47,383 nucleotides of DNA from Candidatus Poribacteria bacterium (GCA_022821725.1 JAJEDB010000017.1:1-47383), one strand, 5' to 3'. Positions 1 to 8,850 are shown, numbered from the stretch's first letter. The notes: generated by a model from the letters alone, not told the origin. Made by a program: numbers and translations.

Positions 1-11
1 ATGTGCTAATG

Positions 12-24
12 ATACACTAAACAT
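12..24 (+). promoter_or_regulatory. Extended -10-like site sharing a 12-mer with the R-M promoter
   Basis: TG at 10-11 precedes TACACT at 13-18, and the 12 bases TACACTAAACAT (13-24) recur exactly at 8989-9000 in front of the restriction gene. The -35 region falls outside the window. The rest of 25-250 is AT-rich and shows no convincing gene. If real, the promoter would give a leader of more than 200 nt to the sialidase-like gene. Confidence 0.35.
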
Positions 25-250
25 TGGTATTCTCTCCTATGAAACTCATCATAACTTTTTTAGGAAAGGATACCAACTTTCACACTTTTCCTCAACAGAC
101 TTTTTCACCTTATCTCTTTGACAAAAACTTTACACACCCAAAGTCAAGTTTTCCATAGAGAAAAAGACGTATCGGTGTTATACTTGTCTATGAATTCTTT
201 GACAGATATTTTTCAAATCTATACTACGAAGATGGGGGAATTGAGGCACG

Positions 251-1339
251 ATGCGACAGGTTACAATCTATCGAGAGCCGGGTCGATACGCAGGTTGGCC
301 AGCGAATTACGGTATTTGGGCATGGGATAACGAGATCGTTGTCGGATTTACGGTTGGATATCATAAATCGGATGCGGGGTTCCATCGCCGCGACCGAGAT
401 AAGCCGTTTGTCGGCATGCAAGCACGAAGTTTTGATGGCGGTGAGACTTGGAACGTCTCGGAAACACCCTGCCGTTTACCTGCGAGAGGGACGCTCTCTG
501 CAGATGAACACGTGGAAGAACAGCATCGGCTGACAGCTGAGGCTTCTTTTGAGACACCGTCGCGTGCAGATTTCACGCATCCTGATTTTGCGATAATGTG
601 CAGCAGGTCGGGGTTGAGGGCAGGGTCGTATTCATGGTTTTACACATCTTTTGACCGGTGCCAGAGTTGGAACGGTCCGTTTCGACTTCCGATGTTTGAT
701 TATACCGGTATCGCCGCTCGAACAGATTATCTCGTCTCAGGTCCCGACGAGTGTCTGCTGTTCCTCACCGCTTCGAAAGCAGATGGTGAGGAAGGTTTGA
801 TATTCTGTGCACAGACAACCGATGGCGGTGAGTCCTTTTCCTTGCTGTCTCAGATCGGACCCGAACCCGAAGGATTCGCGATTATGCCCGCGAGTGTTCG
901 GTTGTCTGATTCAAAGATTCTGGTGGCGGTTCGGTGCCGCGGCGGCAGTGGTAATACGAATGCTGACTGGGAGGAACGGCAGAACTGGATTGACCTCTAC
1001 GCCTCAGATGATAACGGACAGACGTGGAATTACATAAACCGACCTGTAGAGAATACAGGAAGCGGTGGAAACCCACCAACGCTAACCCATCTTCACGACG
1101 GACGATTGTGCCTCATTTACGGGTACCGAGATGCCCCGCATCGGATATGTGCCAAATTGAGCAGTGATGCGGGTGAAACGTGGGGCGAAGAAATCGTTTT
1201 ACGCGATAAGGGTGGAGATCATGATATCGGGTATCCACGCACAATTCAACGTCCTGACGGTACGATAGTGACCGCCTACTATTTCGATGAAGAACCGGAC
1301 GGTGAGCGGTTCATCGAGGCAACGTTGTGGAAACCGTAA
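251..1339 (+). CDS. Sialidase/neuraminidase-like BNR-repeat protein
   Basis: The 362-residue product carries Asp-box (BNR) motifs of the SxDxGxxW type: SFDGGETW at 60-67, TTDGGESF near 189, SDDNGQTW near 251 and SSDAGETW near 305. This is the signature of six-bladed sialidase propellers, and the whole protein is about the length of one propeller. No signal peptide is visible, so it may be cytoplasmic. The family hydrolyses terminal sialic acids or related sugars, but many environmental members have unknown substrates; exo-sialidase activity is inference. The start at 251 follows a purine-rich stretch (GGGGGAA at 234-240); a nearby ATG at 232 is out of frame. It converges with the PQQ-propeller gene, 28 bases away. 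Confidence 0.8.
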   Translation: MRQVTIYREPGRYAGWPANYGIWAWDNEIVVGFTVGYHKSDAGFHRRDRDKPFVGMQARSFDGGETWNVSETPCRLPARGTLSADEHVEEQHRLTAEASFETPSRADFTHPDFAIMCSRSGLRAGSYSWFYTSFDRCQSWNGPFRLPMFDYTGIAARTDYLVSGPDECLLFLTASKADGEEGLIFCAQTTDGGESFSLLSQIGPEPEGFAIMPASVRLSDSKILVAVRCRGGSGNTNADWEERQNWIDLYASDDNGQTWNYINRPVENTGSGGNPPTLTHLHDGRLCLIYGYRDAPHRICAKLSSDAGETWGEEIVLRDKGGDHDIGYPRTIQRPDGTIVTAYYFDEEPDGERFIEATLWKP

Positions 1340-1367
1340 TCAAGGGTTTCAATGGGTCGAGGTGTAA

Positions 1368-2690
1368 TCACTTTGTCTCTGAACGTAGATCAAGGCAGAC
1401 TAATCGGTCTTTGCCTCGGATGTATAACAGTCCATTTGACAATGCCGGCGCCGACCACGCAGGATATTCTATAAATTGTCTCCCGTTCTCGTCCCTGGGA
1501 ACTGCTTCAGAAAGGATCTCCATCTTTTCAGGGGTGCATTTGAGCAACATCAACCGTCCATATTCGCCGAGGTAGATAAAGTAGTCGTTTACCCAGAGTA
1601 ACGAGGCGCGTTCGTCAACGCGTTGTCCCCACACAACTTTGCCGGTCTTGAATTCTACACATCGGAGTTCCGCACCGCTGGTGTGCCTACTACTACTACC
1701 GTAGAGATAGCCTTCGTGATGGATGGCGGTGTTCCAGTGCAACCGCATCGCTTGGTTTCGGCGGCGCGGTGGATCTTTCCAAATAACCTTGTAGCCACCC
1801 GGATACACTTGGAGGACAGAACTGCCTACCTCGTAAGATTCACTGATAAAGACGAGATCGTCGGCAATGACTGGACATGAAGCATTAACGGATTCAATCT
1901 TCGGACAGCGCCATGGGTAGTAAAAGTCTATTTCACCCGTCATCGGTTCAAAGCCGACAAGCCCGCCACGAGCAAACATGAATCCCCAACGTCGTCCATT
2001 AATTGTTGTTGTGATAGGACTGGCATAACTCGCTAATTGGTCACTGATTTCGTAGACAACTTCCCCGGTCCGTTTGTTGAACGCGACAATGCCGGTGCCG
2101 TTTGAGGGTGGATTGCCATCTGATGCCCAAACATTTTTCGGGGTTCCCGGTGGGGAACCGCCGATTTGGGCAATGAGTAGGTCCCCTTCAACAATTGGTG
2201 TTGAAGCCGTTCCAAAGAAATTTTGGACGACATTGTAACGGGCTGCCGTATCCACCTTCCATAACAGGTTCCCATCTGAAACATTCAGGCAGTGCAACTT
2301 TCCCTGAACACCGAAGATATATACGCGTTCTCCGTCAATAACAGGACAAGACCGCGGTCCGTTGTTATAACCGTACATATCCTCGTAGTCTGTCGGGTAT
2401 TCAAATCGCCAGAGTTCCCTACCGGTCTCGCTTTCCATACAGGTGAGGCGCGCCATGTCGCCGTGACGTCCGAAGATAAACAAGCGTCCGGCTGCGATGG
2501 TGGGTGCCCCGTAGCTGGTGCCGATCTTCTTGTGCCATACGACCGGGGGACCTGTATTTCTCCATGGCGCGATCTCTATCTTCTCTTGCGATTTGCCGTT
2601 TCGTTCTGGACCGAGAAAATCGCTCCAATCCGCCAACACGGTTACCGGCAGGCTTAGGAATAATAATAAAACTCGCGCCGATGTCCTCAC
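1368..2690 (-). CDS. Secreted PQQ-like (BamB-type) beta-propeller protein
   Basis: The 440-residue product begins with a clear signal peptide (RTSARVLLLFLSLPVTVLA) and then has repeated propeller blades with the pattern G..L.W.......Y (for example TGRELWRFEY and DGNLLWKVDT), typical of PQQ-like/BamB repeats. No adjacent Cys pair or PQQ catalytic Asp was recognised, so it is probably a structural or binding propeller rather than a dehydrogenase. The start is GTG at 2690, overlapping the stop of the upstream mannonate dehydratase-like gene as GTGA (2687-2690), which implies translational coupling. It is likely periplasmic or exported. Similar proteins are abundant in Planctomycetes and Poribacteria next to sugar-catabolic genes; the substrate is unknown. 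Confidence 0.75.
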   Translation of the reverse strand: MRTSARVLLLFLSLPVTVLADWSDFLGPERNGKSQEKIEIAPWRNTGPPVVWHKKIGTSYGAPTIAAGRLFIFGRHGDMARLTCMESETGRELWRFEYPTDYEDMYGYNNGPRSCPVIDGERVYIFGVQGKLHCLNVSDGNLLWKVDTAARYNVVQNFFGTASTPIVEGDLLIAQIGGSPPGTPKNVWASDGNPPSNGTGIVAFNKRTGEVVYEISDQLASYASPITTTINGRRWGFMFARGGLVGFEPMTGEIDFYYPWRCPKIESVNASCPVIADDLVFISESYEVGSSVLQVYPGGYKVIWKDPPRRRNQAMRLHWNTAIHHEGYLYGSSSRHTSGAELRCVEFKTGKVVWGQRVDERASLLWVNDYFIYLGEYGRLMLLKCTPEKMEILSEAVPRDENGRQFIEYPAWSAPALSNGLLYIRGKDRLVCLDLRSETK

Positions 2691-3706
2691 GCGGCGACCT
2701 CCTCATTCGCTCGTTTCACGAGGGCATTCATATAGGCGATCGTATACGCTGTGCCGATGCGACCGTCATCCCCCATCTGTGGGATATGGTCAGGGATCAG
2801 GACGCCGTTGAAGTTAACCTCACGCAGGGCTTTCGCGACGTGGTACATATCTTGGTAACCGTTATCGACGAAGGTCTCAACAAAGTGCGGAAGCGGTTGA
2901 TCGACGTTACGGAAATGAACTTTGAAGATTTTATTCCGCTCGCCGAAGTAGCGGATGGATTCAATAACATCTTTGCCCATGAGTTCACCGCCCTCCAACC
3001 AGCAACCCACACAAAAACACATGCCGACATTCGGGCTATCGGCGATTTCAAGGGCACGTTTATAACCCTCAAAACTGCTGAAGATACACCTCGGAATTCC
3101 TGCGAGATGCACTGCGGGTGGATCGTCGGGGTGGATACCGATCATCACGCCTGCTTCCTCCGCGACGGGAGCGGCTTGCTTGATGAAATAGGCATAGTTG
3201 TCCCAGATCTCATCTTCGCTGAATTCGCGTCCGTGCGAGAGTGGCATCGGATACAGTTTGCCGCCCCAGTGCCCCTCTTCTGCTACGTCGAGGTTGAATC
3301 CCCTGGCACTCGCGCCACCACGGGTTGTCTCACGTTCGGTGCTCCAGATGCCGTTGCCCATGTGTGCGTAGGTCGTATACGGAATCCCTGCTCTACCGAG
3401 GTCGCGGATGTATCGTTTATACTGTTCGATCTTCGCATCCCGGTTCTCTAAGTTCAGCACAATCCCGTCCTGATTGTGGACATCGCTGTTGCCGAACCCG
3501 TAGATTTTGAGTCCTGCGTTCTCAAAGATCTCACGACGGCTCATGAAATAGTCGTAATTTGCATTTTCGCCGTTTGTCCAGAGGACGACGTATTCGACAT
3601 CCATCTGCCTGGCAAGCTGCAAATCTGCCTCGCTCGGTTCCGGCGACATCTGTGCCGTAACTTTCATACCGGGTTCAATTTTGCTCAAAGGGGTTTGAGT
3701 TGCCAT
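2687..3706 (-). CDS. uxuA: Mannonate dehydratase (UxuA family)
   Basis: The 339-residue protein matches the UxuA TIM-barrel family: GIHPDDPP near 194-201 (metal-binding His-Pro-Asp-Asp), KIFKVHFRNVD in the middle of the C-terminal half, and YQDMYHVAKALREV followed by VLIPDHIPQM near the end. UxuA converts D-mannonate to 2-keto-3-deoxygluconate in glucuronate catabolism with Mn2+ or Fe2+. It is somewhat shorter than the E. coli enzyme (394 residues), and a related xylose-isomerase-like sugar isomerase role cannot be excluded. The ATG is preceded by GGAGGG at good spacing. The downstream PQQ-propeller gene overlaps its stop by four bases. No other glucuronate genes are in the window. Confidence 0.8.
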   Translation of the reverse strand: MATQTPLSKIEPGMKVTAQMSPEPSEADLQLARQMDVEYVVLWTNGENANYDYFMSRREIFENAGLKIYGFGNSDVHNQDGIVLNLENRDAKIEQYKRYIRDLGRAGIPYTTYAHMGNGIWSTERETTRGGASARGFNLDVAEEGHWGGKLYPMPLSHGREFSEDEIWDNYAYFIKQAAPVAEEAGVMIGIHPDDPPAVHLAGIPRCIFSSFEGYKRALEIADSPNVGMCFCVGCWLEGGELMGKDVIESIRYFGERNKIFKVHFRNVDQPLPHFVETFVDNGYQDMYHVAKALREVNFNGVLIPDHIPQMGDDGRIGTAYTIAYMNALVKRANEEVAA

Positions 3707-3790
3707 TTTTTCCCTCCATTGGTTTTCTAAAGATTATGTTTGGGACGTGCCACCATTGGTTTTGCAGTGGGAACAAGGATCTAAAATTGT

Positions 3791-3824
3791 TAAGAAAGCG
3801 GTTTAGGTTTAAAATCCTTTCTTA
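3791..3824. repeat. Intergenic inverted repeat
   Basis: TAAGAAAG (3791-3798) and CTTTCTTA (3817-3824) form an 8-bp inverted repeat around an 18-base loop, between the sulfatase stop and the uxuA start. There is no T-run, so it is not a standard terminator. Its role is unknown. Confidence 0.35.
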
Positions 3825-3880
3825 GCGATTGGACATCTGCAAGGACAACGGACGCAGCAGCTCAGAGTTAATAGTTAAAA

Positions 3881-5278
3881 TCACTCTTCATCTCCTGCCG
3901 CTGCTTTGAGTCGGTATAACTCCGCTGTCAGTTCGGTGACGATGTCGGCATACGCTGGATCGTCGTAGACGCTGCACATTTCGTTCGGATCTTTCTCAAG
4001 ATCGAAGAGTTCCCATTCGGGTGCTTTCGGTTCATCAATAGAACCCGTCGTGCCGAGTGCCTCGCCGTAGTAATAGATGAGTTTATAGCGGTCTGTTCGG
4101 ATCCCGTAGTGAGCGGGAACATAGTGGTGCGTGAGGTGCATCCAATAGCGGTAATACATTGAGGTTCGCCAATCGTCTGGTGTATCGTCGTTGAAGAGTG
4201 GACGCAGACTCGTTCCCTGCATGTCCTCTGGGATGGAGAGTCCGGCATAGTCGAGCCAGGTCTCTGCGAAATCTATGTTCAGTGCCATTGCGTCGCAGGA
4301 ACTGCCGGGTTGAATCTCGCGCGGATAACGGACGAGAAAAGGCATCCGTAAGGATTCTTCGTACATGAACCGCTTGTCATACCAGCCGTGGTCGCCCAAG
4401 AAGAAGCCCTGATCGGAGGTATAGATGACGATCGTGTCGTCTGCGATACCTTCGGCATCGAGATAGTCAAGCATCCGTCCGACGTTATCGTCGATGGAGG
4501 CGACGCAACGGAGGTATTCCTTGATATAGCGTTGATACTGCCAGTTTGCTAATTCTTCCTCCGACAATCCTTCAGGTGGCGGACCGAGTGTATCAATCTT
4601 GAGGTCTCTTTCGCTCATGTGACCGAAGACCCGCATCTTCGCATCCCTGGCGGCATTTGAGCGATTCTCGTAATCGTCGAAAAAGTTGTCCGGCATCGGA
4701 ACATCTTCGTCCTCGAACATGTGTGCATGCTTCTCATCGGAATCCCACGGACGGTGGGGTGCTTTGTGGTGACACATCATAAAGAACGGTCGCTCTTTGT
4801 CCCGATTCTGCAACCATTCCAATGAGAAATCGGTGATGATGTCGGTGGTATAGCCTTTATGGGTTTTCTCGCCGTCGGGTTCGAGCATCACTGGGTCGTG
4901 ATAGAGTCCTTGTCCGGGTAAGACGTTCCAGTAGTCGAAACCTGTCGGATCTGCGTTACCGCCGTGACCGAGATGCCATTTGCCGACCATTGCCGTCTGA
5001 TAGCCGTCCGCTTGGAGCATCTTCGCGACGTTCGGTATCCTACCGTCAAGGGGGTCTGATAGCGTCTTGACACCGTTGAGGTGGCTGTGTTTACCCGTCA
5101 AAATGTTCGCACGGCTCGGTGTGCATATAGAGTTGACGCAGAAACAGTTTTGAAGAATCATACCGCCTTCTGCGATACGATCCAAGTTCGGGGTTTGATT
5201 AATCCGGCTCCCATAACTGCTAATAGCATGCGAAGCGTGGTCGTCGGACATGATAAATAGGATATTAGGTCTACTCAA
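3881..5278 (-). CDS. Sulfatase (formylglycine-dependent, type I)
   Basis: The 465-residue protein has the sulfatase N-terminus NILFIMSDDH (metal-binding D12, D13) and the core signature C52-T-P-S-R56 in which Cys is converted to formylglycine; GKWHLGH and the late-position HAPHRPW-like block are also family features. Enzymes of this type remove sulfate from sugars, choline or sulfated polysaccharides; the substrate cannot be told from sequence. No signal peptide is visible, which would favour a cytoplasmic substrate or an unrecognised export route. The start is TTG at 5278, supported by AAGGAGG about 10 bases upstream. It lies 14 bases after the polyamine-type binding protein gene and is probably cotranscribed. 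No formylglycine-generating enzyme gene is in the window. Confidence 0.9.
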   Translation of the reverse strand: MSRPNILFIMSDDHASHAISSYGSRINQTPNLDRIAEGGMILQNCFCVNSICTPSRANILTGKHSHLNGVKTLSDPLDGRIPNVAKMLQADGYQTAMVGKWHLGHGGNADPTGFDYWNVLPGQGLYHDPVMLEPDGEKTHKGYTTDIITDFSLEWLQNRDKERPFFMMCHHKAPHRPWDSDEKHAHMFEDEDVPMPDNFFDDYENRSNAARDAKMRVFGHMSERDLKIDTLGPPPEGLSEEELANWQYQRYIKEYLRCVASIDDNVGRMLDYLDAEGIADDTIVIYTSDQGFFLGDHGWYDKRFMYEESLRMPFLVRYPREIQPGSSCDAMALNIDFAETWLDYAGLSIPEDMQGTSLRPLFNDDTPDDWRTSMYYRYWMHLTHHYVPAHYGIRTDRYKLIYYYGEALGTTGSIDEPKAPEWELFDLEKDPNEMCSVYDDPAYADIVTELTAELYRLKAAAGDEE

Positions 5279-5292
5279 TTAATTTTTCCTCC

Positions 5293-6321
5293 TTATTTCG
5301 CCTTAATTTCCTCCCATGCGCGGTTGTAGTGCCTCGTGAAATCCCCCGGATCTTTCAGCCACTCAAGGGATTCCAAAACCTCTGCCGGCGGATAGATGAA
5401 TTTGTGTTCCCGTAGGTGTTCCGGTAAGTGTTCTTTCGCCGTAGGCACACAGGTCCCATATTTCGTGAAAGCCGTGATTTTGGCATTGACTTCTGGACGA
5501 AGAAGATAGTTGAGAAATTGCTCGGCGAGTGCCTTATGCGGTGCGGATTTCGGAATGCAAACCGCGTCGATGAACTGACTTGATCCTTCTTTGGGGATCA
5601 CGTATCGGATCGTTGGACGGGTTTCGGTCGCACGGAAGGCATCGCCGCTCCAGCAGTGTGCCATGACGACATCCCCAGCGATGAGGAGTTCTTCTGCCTC
5701 GCTTTTATACTGTTTCACGAGCGGTTTCTGGTCGATGAGTTTCTCTTTCGCCGCTTTGATTTTATTTGGATCGGTGGTATTGAGGCTGTATCCGAGCATT
5801 TTTAGTGCAGCACCGATGGTCTCGCGTTGGTCGTCTAACATGCTGAATTGGTTCTTATATTGCGTGTCCCAAAGTACTGTCCAACTGTCGGGTGCCGGTG
5901 TGACGACGGACGAGTCGTAGGCGATCCCCGCAGTGCCGAATGTGTAGGGAATAGAATATCGGTTTTCGGCATCGAAGTATTTCCCAAGAAACAGTGGACT
6001 GATATTTTGGAAGTTGGGGATATTGTCGCGATTCAGTTCGGCTAACAGATTTTGTTTGATTAAGATTGACACCATATAGTCGGACGGCATAATGATGTCG
6101 TATCCTGTCGCACCTGCTAACAACTTCGCAAGGAGATCCTCATTACTTGCATAAGTATCAATGAGGACATTCACCCCGTATTCCTTTTCAAATCCCTCGC
6201 GGATGTCGTCACTGACGTAACCCGCCCACGTAAAGACATTGAGTTGTTTCTTCTGTCCATCGCTATTGCCGATGAAGAGTGCGACGAGTATTAGGACGCA
6301 GAGGGTGTATCTGTGGCGCAT
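5293..6321 (-). CDS. potD: Spermidine/putrescine-type ABC transporter substrate-binding protein
   Basis: The 342-residue protein has an N-terminal signal peptide (RHRYTLCVLILVALFIG) and the PotD-family body: LNVFTWAGYVSDDI, a central YDIIMPSDYMV, YSIPYTFGTAGIAYDS and the C-terminal FLNYLLRPEVNAKI block. PotD-family proteins bind spermidine or putrescine in the periplasm and feed a PotABC importer. No permease or ATPase genes are adjacent, so it is an orphan here; the symbol indicates the family, not proven substrate. The ATG follows GGGAGAA at normal spacing. The sulfatase gene follows after 14 bases, hinting at a common transcript. Confidence 0.82.
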   Translation of the reverse strand: MRHRYTLCVLILVALFIGNSDGQKKQLNVFTWAGYVSDDIREGFEKEYGVNVLIDTYASNEDLLAKLLAGATGYDIIMPSDYMVSILIKQNLLAELNRDNIPNFQNISPLFLGKYFDAENRYSIPYTFGTAGIAYDSSVVTPAPDSWTVLWDTQYKNQFSMLDDQRETIGAALKMLGYSLNTTDPNKIKAAKEKLIDQKPLVKQYKSEAEELLIAGDVVMAHCWSGDAFRATETRPTIRYVIPKEGSSQFIDAVCIPKSAPHKALAEQFLNYLLRPEVNAKITAFTKYGTCVPTAKEHLPEHLREHKFIYPPAEVLESLEWLKDPGDFTRHYNRAWEEIKAK

Positions 6322-6430
6322 AATTTTCTCCCTTGGTGTCTATAAAGCGTAACATCAAAAACCAGGCTTGGAACGGCGTGGGAAGCGACTCTTAAAAAGG
6401 CGCGTCAAATTCTGAAACAGTGTTGTTCTC

Positions 6431-6450
6431 CCGCAAGGTATAATTAAAAA
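6431..6450 (+). repeat. Leader-type repeat box (CCGCAAGG family), 3' of rhodanese gene
   Basis: CCGCAAGGTATAATTAAAAA is a copy of the box used as leader/ribosome binding site in front of several genes at 17-30 kb. Here it points rightward on the plus strand, toward the 3' end of the minus-strand rhodanese gene, with no plus-strand gene behind it. This placement also occurs at 19.5 and 23.6 kb. Confidence 0.7.
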
Positions 6451-6469
6451 TCTGCTGAAGACCAAGATG

Positions 6470-6498
6470 TTGACAATGTCTGTTATCTGTGCTAATCT
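6470..6498 (+). promoter_or_regulatory. Near-consensus sigma-70 promoter antisense to the rhodanese gene
   Basis: TTGACA (6470-6475), a 17-base spacer ending in TGC, and TAATCT (6493-6498) give a strong extended -10 promoter. It fires rightward into the minus-strand rhodanese gene, and no plausible plus-strand gene follows. It may make an antisense RNA or be a remnant. Confidence 0.5.
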
Positions 6499-6515
6499 AC
6501 ATGCATTAGGGACAC

Positions 6516-6881
6516 TTATTCGTCGGATGCTTCGGTTGGGAGTCCTTCGGCTTTCCAACCACGGAACCCACCCGTTAGCACGGATACGTTTTCATAACCC
6601 ATGTTTTTTAAGGTGTGTGCCGAGAGCGTCGCACGCGTACCGCCGCCACAATACGTAACGATGTGTGTATCTGCGTCAGGGACGATCTCATCGATATCGA
6701 GTTCAAGGTAGCCGCGCGGTAGAGAAACCGCCTCCGGTAGATGTTCTTCATCGTAGTCGGGTTCGTCACGGACATCTATCAGGACAACCGATTGTTTTGC
6801 GTCCGTAAGTTCGTCGGGTGAAATGTGTCCAACGTTCGCTTGCGCCTCGGCAACGAGTTCTTTAAGGGTTTTTAGTGGCAC
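6516..6881 (-). CDS. Single-domain rhodanese (sulfurtransferase)
   Basis: The 121-residue protein is one rhodanese domain. It has the N-terminal LIDVRDEPDYDEEHLPEA motif near 34-51 and the active-site loop C78-G-G-G-T-R, in which Cys78 carries the persulfide. Such proteins transfer sulfane sulfur to thiols or act in sulfur trafficking; the loop composition does not identify the acceptor. The start is GTG at 6881 with TGGAGG six bases upstream. A promoter (TTGACG-N18-TATATT) lies about 115 bases upstream on the same strand. It is cytoplasmic, with no signal peptide. Confidence 0.9.
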   Translation of the reverse strand: MPLKTLKELVAEAQANVGHISPDELTDAKQSVVLIDVRDEPDYDEEHLPEAVSLPRGYLELDIDEIVPDADTHIVTYCGGGTRATLSAHTLKNMGYENVSVLTGGFRGWKAEGLPTEASDE

Positions 6882-6996
6882 TGTTTTCCTCCATAAGGGT
6901 TGAAAACTTCTGATTGAACTTGAGAGAATTTTGGCAGTTTAGGGCGCAGCTTGCAAGCCCATATTAATAAAGTGCAAGCCAAAACGAGTTTGACAA

Positions 6997-7026
6997 AATA
7001 TAGCATAATGTAAGTAGATTCGTCAA
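6997..7026 (-). promoter_or_regulatory. Promoter for the rhodanese gene
   Basis: On the minus strand TTGACG (7026-7021), an 18-base spacer ending in TGC and TATATT (7002-6997) form an extended -10 sigma-70 promoter. It would give a leader of about 110 nt before the GTG at 6881. The plus strand also has TTGACA at 6990-6995, but with no well-spaced -10. Confidence 0.5.
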
Positions 7027-7101
7027 CATTTTTTTGGTGTGTCTTGTGGGTCGGAGTGTCGCGATTAGGGGATTGTTCTTACAGTAAAAATAGGAGAAAA
7101 A

Positions 7102-7545
7102 ATGGAATTGCTTAAAACATCTGTTCAATCTGTAATTGAGAAAGAACGGATTGGAAGTCCAGTGTTCCTGCGGTGCGTCCTGCATGTGGCGGGTGATGCC
7201 TCGGATTTGCTATCACCGGTGTCAGAGATGGCAGCACTCGCGAACGGATGGATGCCCGCATCGCCAGCGCGTGTCTATGCGCAAGGGGATGCAGGCGCAA
7301 CACAGGTTACGGTAATGCTCCACTATGCGGGAGGACAGATGGCACTGTTGAGTGTCAATCGGGTCGAAGTCGAGACAGCAATTGACATCATGTTGGTCGG
7401 TAATAAAGGTGTTATCTATCATGAAACGCCGGTGGGTCGGCACTACCTGAACGCGACCTCTCCGCAATTGGGTGCCACGGGTGAATTGACAGCGGCTATC
7501 GCGCAATCGCTTGAGAGCGGTCAACCTATTACCTTGGAGGCTTAA
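7102..7545 (+). CDS. Stand-alone domain resembling the Gfo/Idh/MocA C-terminal domain
   Basis: The 147-residue protein has no Rossmann glycine motif. Its pattern (a helix with SEMAALANGW, then PARVYA, a strand VTVMLHYAGGQMALLSVNRV, then DIMLVGNKGVIYHE, and a final helix) follows the C-terminal alpha/beta domain of Gfo/Idh/MocA oxidoreductases. The resemblance is from reading the pattern, not from an alignment. The ATG follows AGGAGAAAAA. It sits 2 bases before the full-length Gfo/Idh gene and is surely cotranscribed, suggesting a partner or substrate-binding subunit. It could instead be a remnant of a duplicated oxidoreductase, but it has its own ribosome binding site and intact frame. Confidence 0.55.
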   Translation: MELLKTSVQSVIEKERIGSPVFLRCVLHVAGDASDLLSPVSEMAALANGWMPASPARVYAQGDAGATQVTVMLHYAGGQMALLSVNRVEVETAIDIMLVGNKGVIYHETPVGRHYLNATSPQLGATGELTAAIAQSLESGQPITLEA

Positions 7546-7547
7546 AC

Positions 7548-8690
7548 ATGCAACAGAATGGAAAATATGGGGTTCTCCTACTCGGTGGAAATCGCACACA
7601 TCAAGAGAATTACGCATCGAGTTTCGCACAGGACGCACGCTGTTGGTTGGTGGCGTTTGCTGATGAACCAGATGCACCGCCAGAGCGGATTAGATTAGGA
7701 CGTTCGCTCGCTGAATCTTTGGATTTGCCGTTCATAGACCTCGATGCCGCACTCGCACGCGAGGATGTGCACATCGTAAGTCTCTGTACAGACGTAGAAC
7801 GTCGCGGGCGTATAGGTGCGAAGTGTGCGAAAGCGGGAAAGCACGTCTATCTCGATAAGCCGATGGCGTTCACGCCAGAAGATGCGGAACAGATCGTTGC
7901 GGCGGTTGCGAAGAGTGGCGTGCGAAGCCAGATGTTCAGCAACATTCACAGTGCATGGGCACGCACTGTCCAGCAGGCATTGACAAGTGGAAGTATCGGC
8001 GAACTTCAGGCGGTTCATTGCGATGTCCTGTTCTCCAAGGGACATCCGGGTAGCGCGCCTATCGGCCAAAAAAGGGTCGAAAAATCCGAACGTGAACGCT
8101 ATAGTTTCGTTGAAGCGAAACCTGAAATGTTCGATGTCGGTGTCTATGCGGTGTCTATGGTGAATTGGTTGACACAGAGACGGGTACAGCGTGTGTTCGG
8201 GGGAACGGCGAACTATTTCTTTAAGGAACACCTCGGCTGCGATGTTGAGGACTTCGGTGCTTTGGTCCTAACGTTGGAAGGTGGAATTACGGCAACAATT
8301 GCCAGTGGACGTTACGGATGGCAGAGTCATGCCCAAGGGGGTGTCCGAAAGGTGCATCTCGTCGGCACTGAAGGGAGTCTGACCTTTGATGCATCAGCAA
8401 ACCGCTTGGAAGTATTTGCGGCTGAACCGGCGTTTGAACCCCCGTCACCGCACCCGCTCGATCCGATGGGGATGTGGAGTAGCACGCAAGCAGAAATTAA
8501 GATGCCCCCGAAGCAACAATGGATAGATGTCGGGAGTGATGAAGACAGTGCCCGTGAATTCGGGGCATTTATTGATTGTGTTGAAAAGGATGTAGAGAGT
8601 GAAATGAACGCAGAATTTGCGGCGCATTCCGTAGAAATTATCTGTGCAGGGTATCGTTCCGCAGCGACTGGAGCGGTTATCGATCTCTAA
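7548..8690 (+). CDS. Gfo/Idh/MocA family NAD(P)-dependent oxidoreductase
   Basis: The 380-residue protein has an N-terminal Rossmann fold (GVLLLGGNRTHQENY, with an altered glycine motif) and the family motif GKHVYLDKPMAFTPEDAEQI near 99-118, where Lys-Pro is the usual EKP catalytic position written DKP. The C-terminal half is the alpha/beta substrate domain. Members oxidise or reduce sugars, inositols and related alcohols; the substrate is unknown. TTGGAGG sits just before the ATG, inside the end of the preceding gene. A strong terminator at 8714-8747 closes the two-gene unit. Confidence 0.85.
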   Translation: MQQNGKYGVLLLGGNRTHQENYASSFAQDARCWLVAFADEPDAPPERIRLGRSLAESLDLPFIDLDAALAREDVHIVSLCTDVERRGRIGAKCAKAGKHVYLDKPMAFTPEDAEQIVAAVAKSGVRSQMFSNIHSAWARTVQQALTSGSIGELQAVHCDVLFSKGHPGSAPIGQKRVEKSERERYSFVEAKPEMFDVGVYAVSMVNWLTQRRVQRVFGGTANYFFKEHLGCDVEDFGALVLTLEGGITATIASGRYGWQSHAQGGVRKVHLVGTEGSLTFDASANRLEVFAAEPAFEPPSPHPLDPMGMWSSTQAEIKMPPKQQWIDVGSDEDSAREFGAFIDCVEKDVESEMNAEFAAHSVEIICAGYRSAATGAVIDL

Positions 8691-8713
8691 GCGTGACATT
8701 CCTGTTTTTCGCT

Positions 8714-8747
8714 GGCGAGGTTTTCCAACCTCGCCTCTTTCTTTTTT
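8714..8747 (+). terminator. Rho-independent terminator after the Gfo/Idh unit
   Basis: GGCGAGGTT (8714-8722), loop TTCC and AACCTCGCC (8727-8735) form a perfect 9-bp stem followed by a T-rich tract to 8747. It lies 24 bases after the oxidoreductase stop. Confidence 0.9.
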
Positions 8748-8850
8748 CTAGGTGTTCTTTTCATACTTATCGTGAAGCGGCTTATGTAAAGAGGATACTC
8801 TAAATAAATTGTACTTGGCAATAAACTATAAATTCTCTACGAGGTGGACG

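Noticed and set aside
2504..3451. 315-codon plus-strand frame antisense to the uxuA gene
   Set aside because: It has no ribosome binding site and no family features; the minus-strand frame has clear UxuA motifs.
8804..8832. Promoter for the 37-residue peptide (TTGTAC and TATAAA)
   Set aside because: The spacing is only 12 bases, too short for sigma-70.
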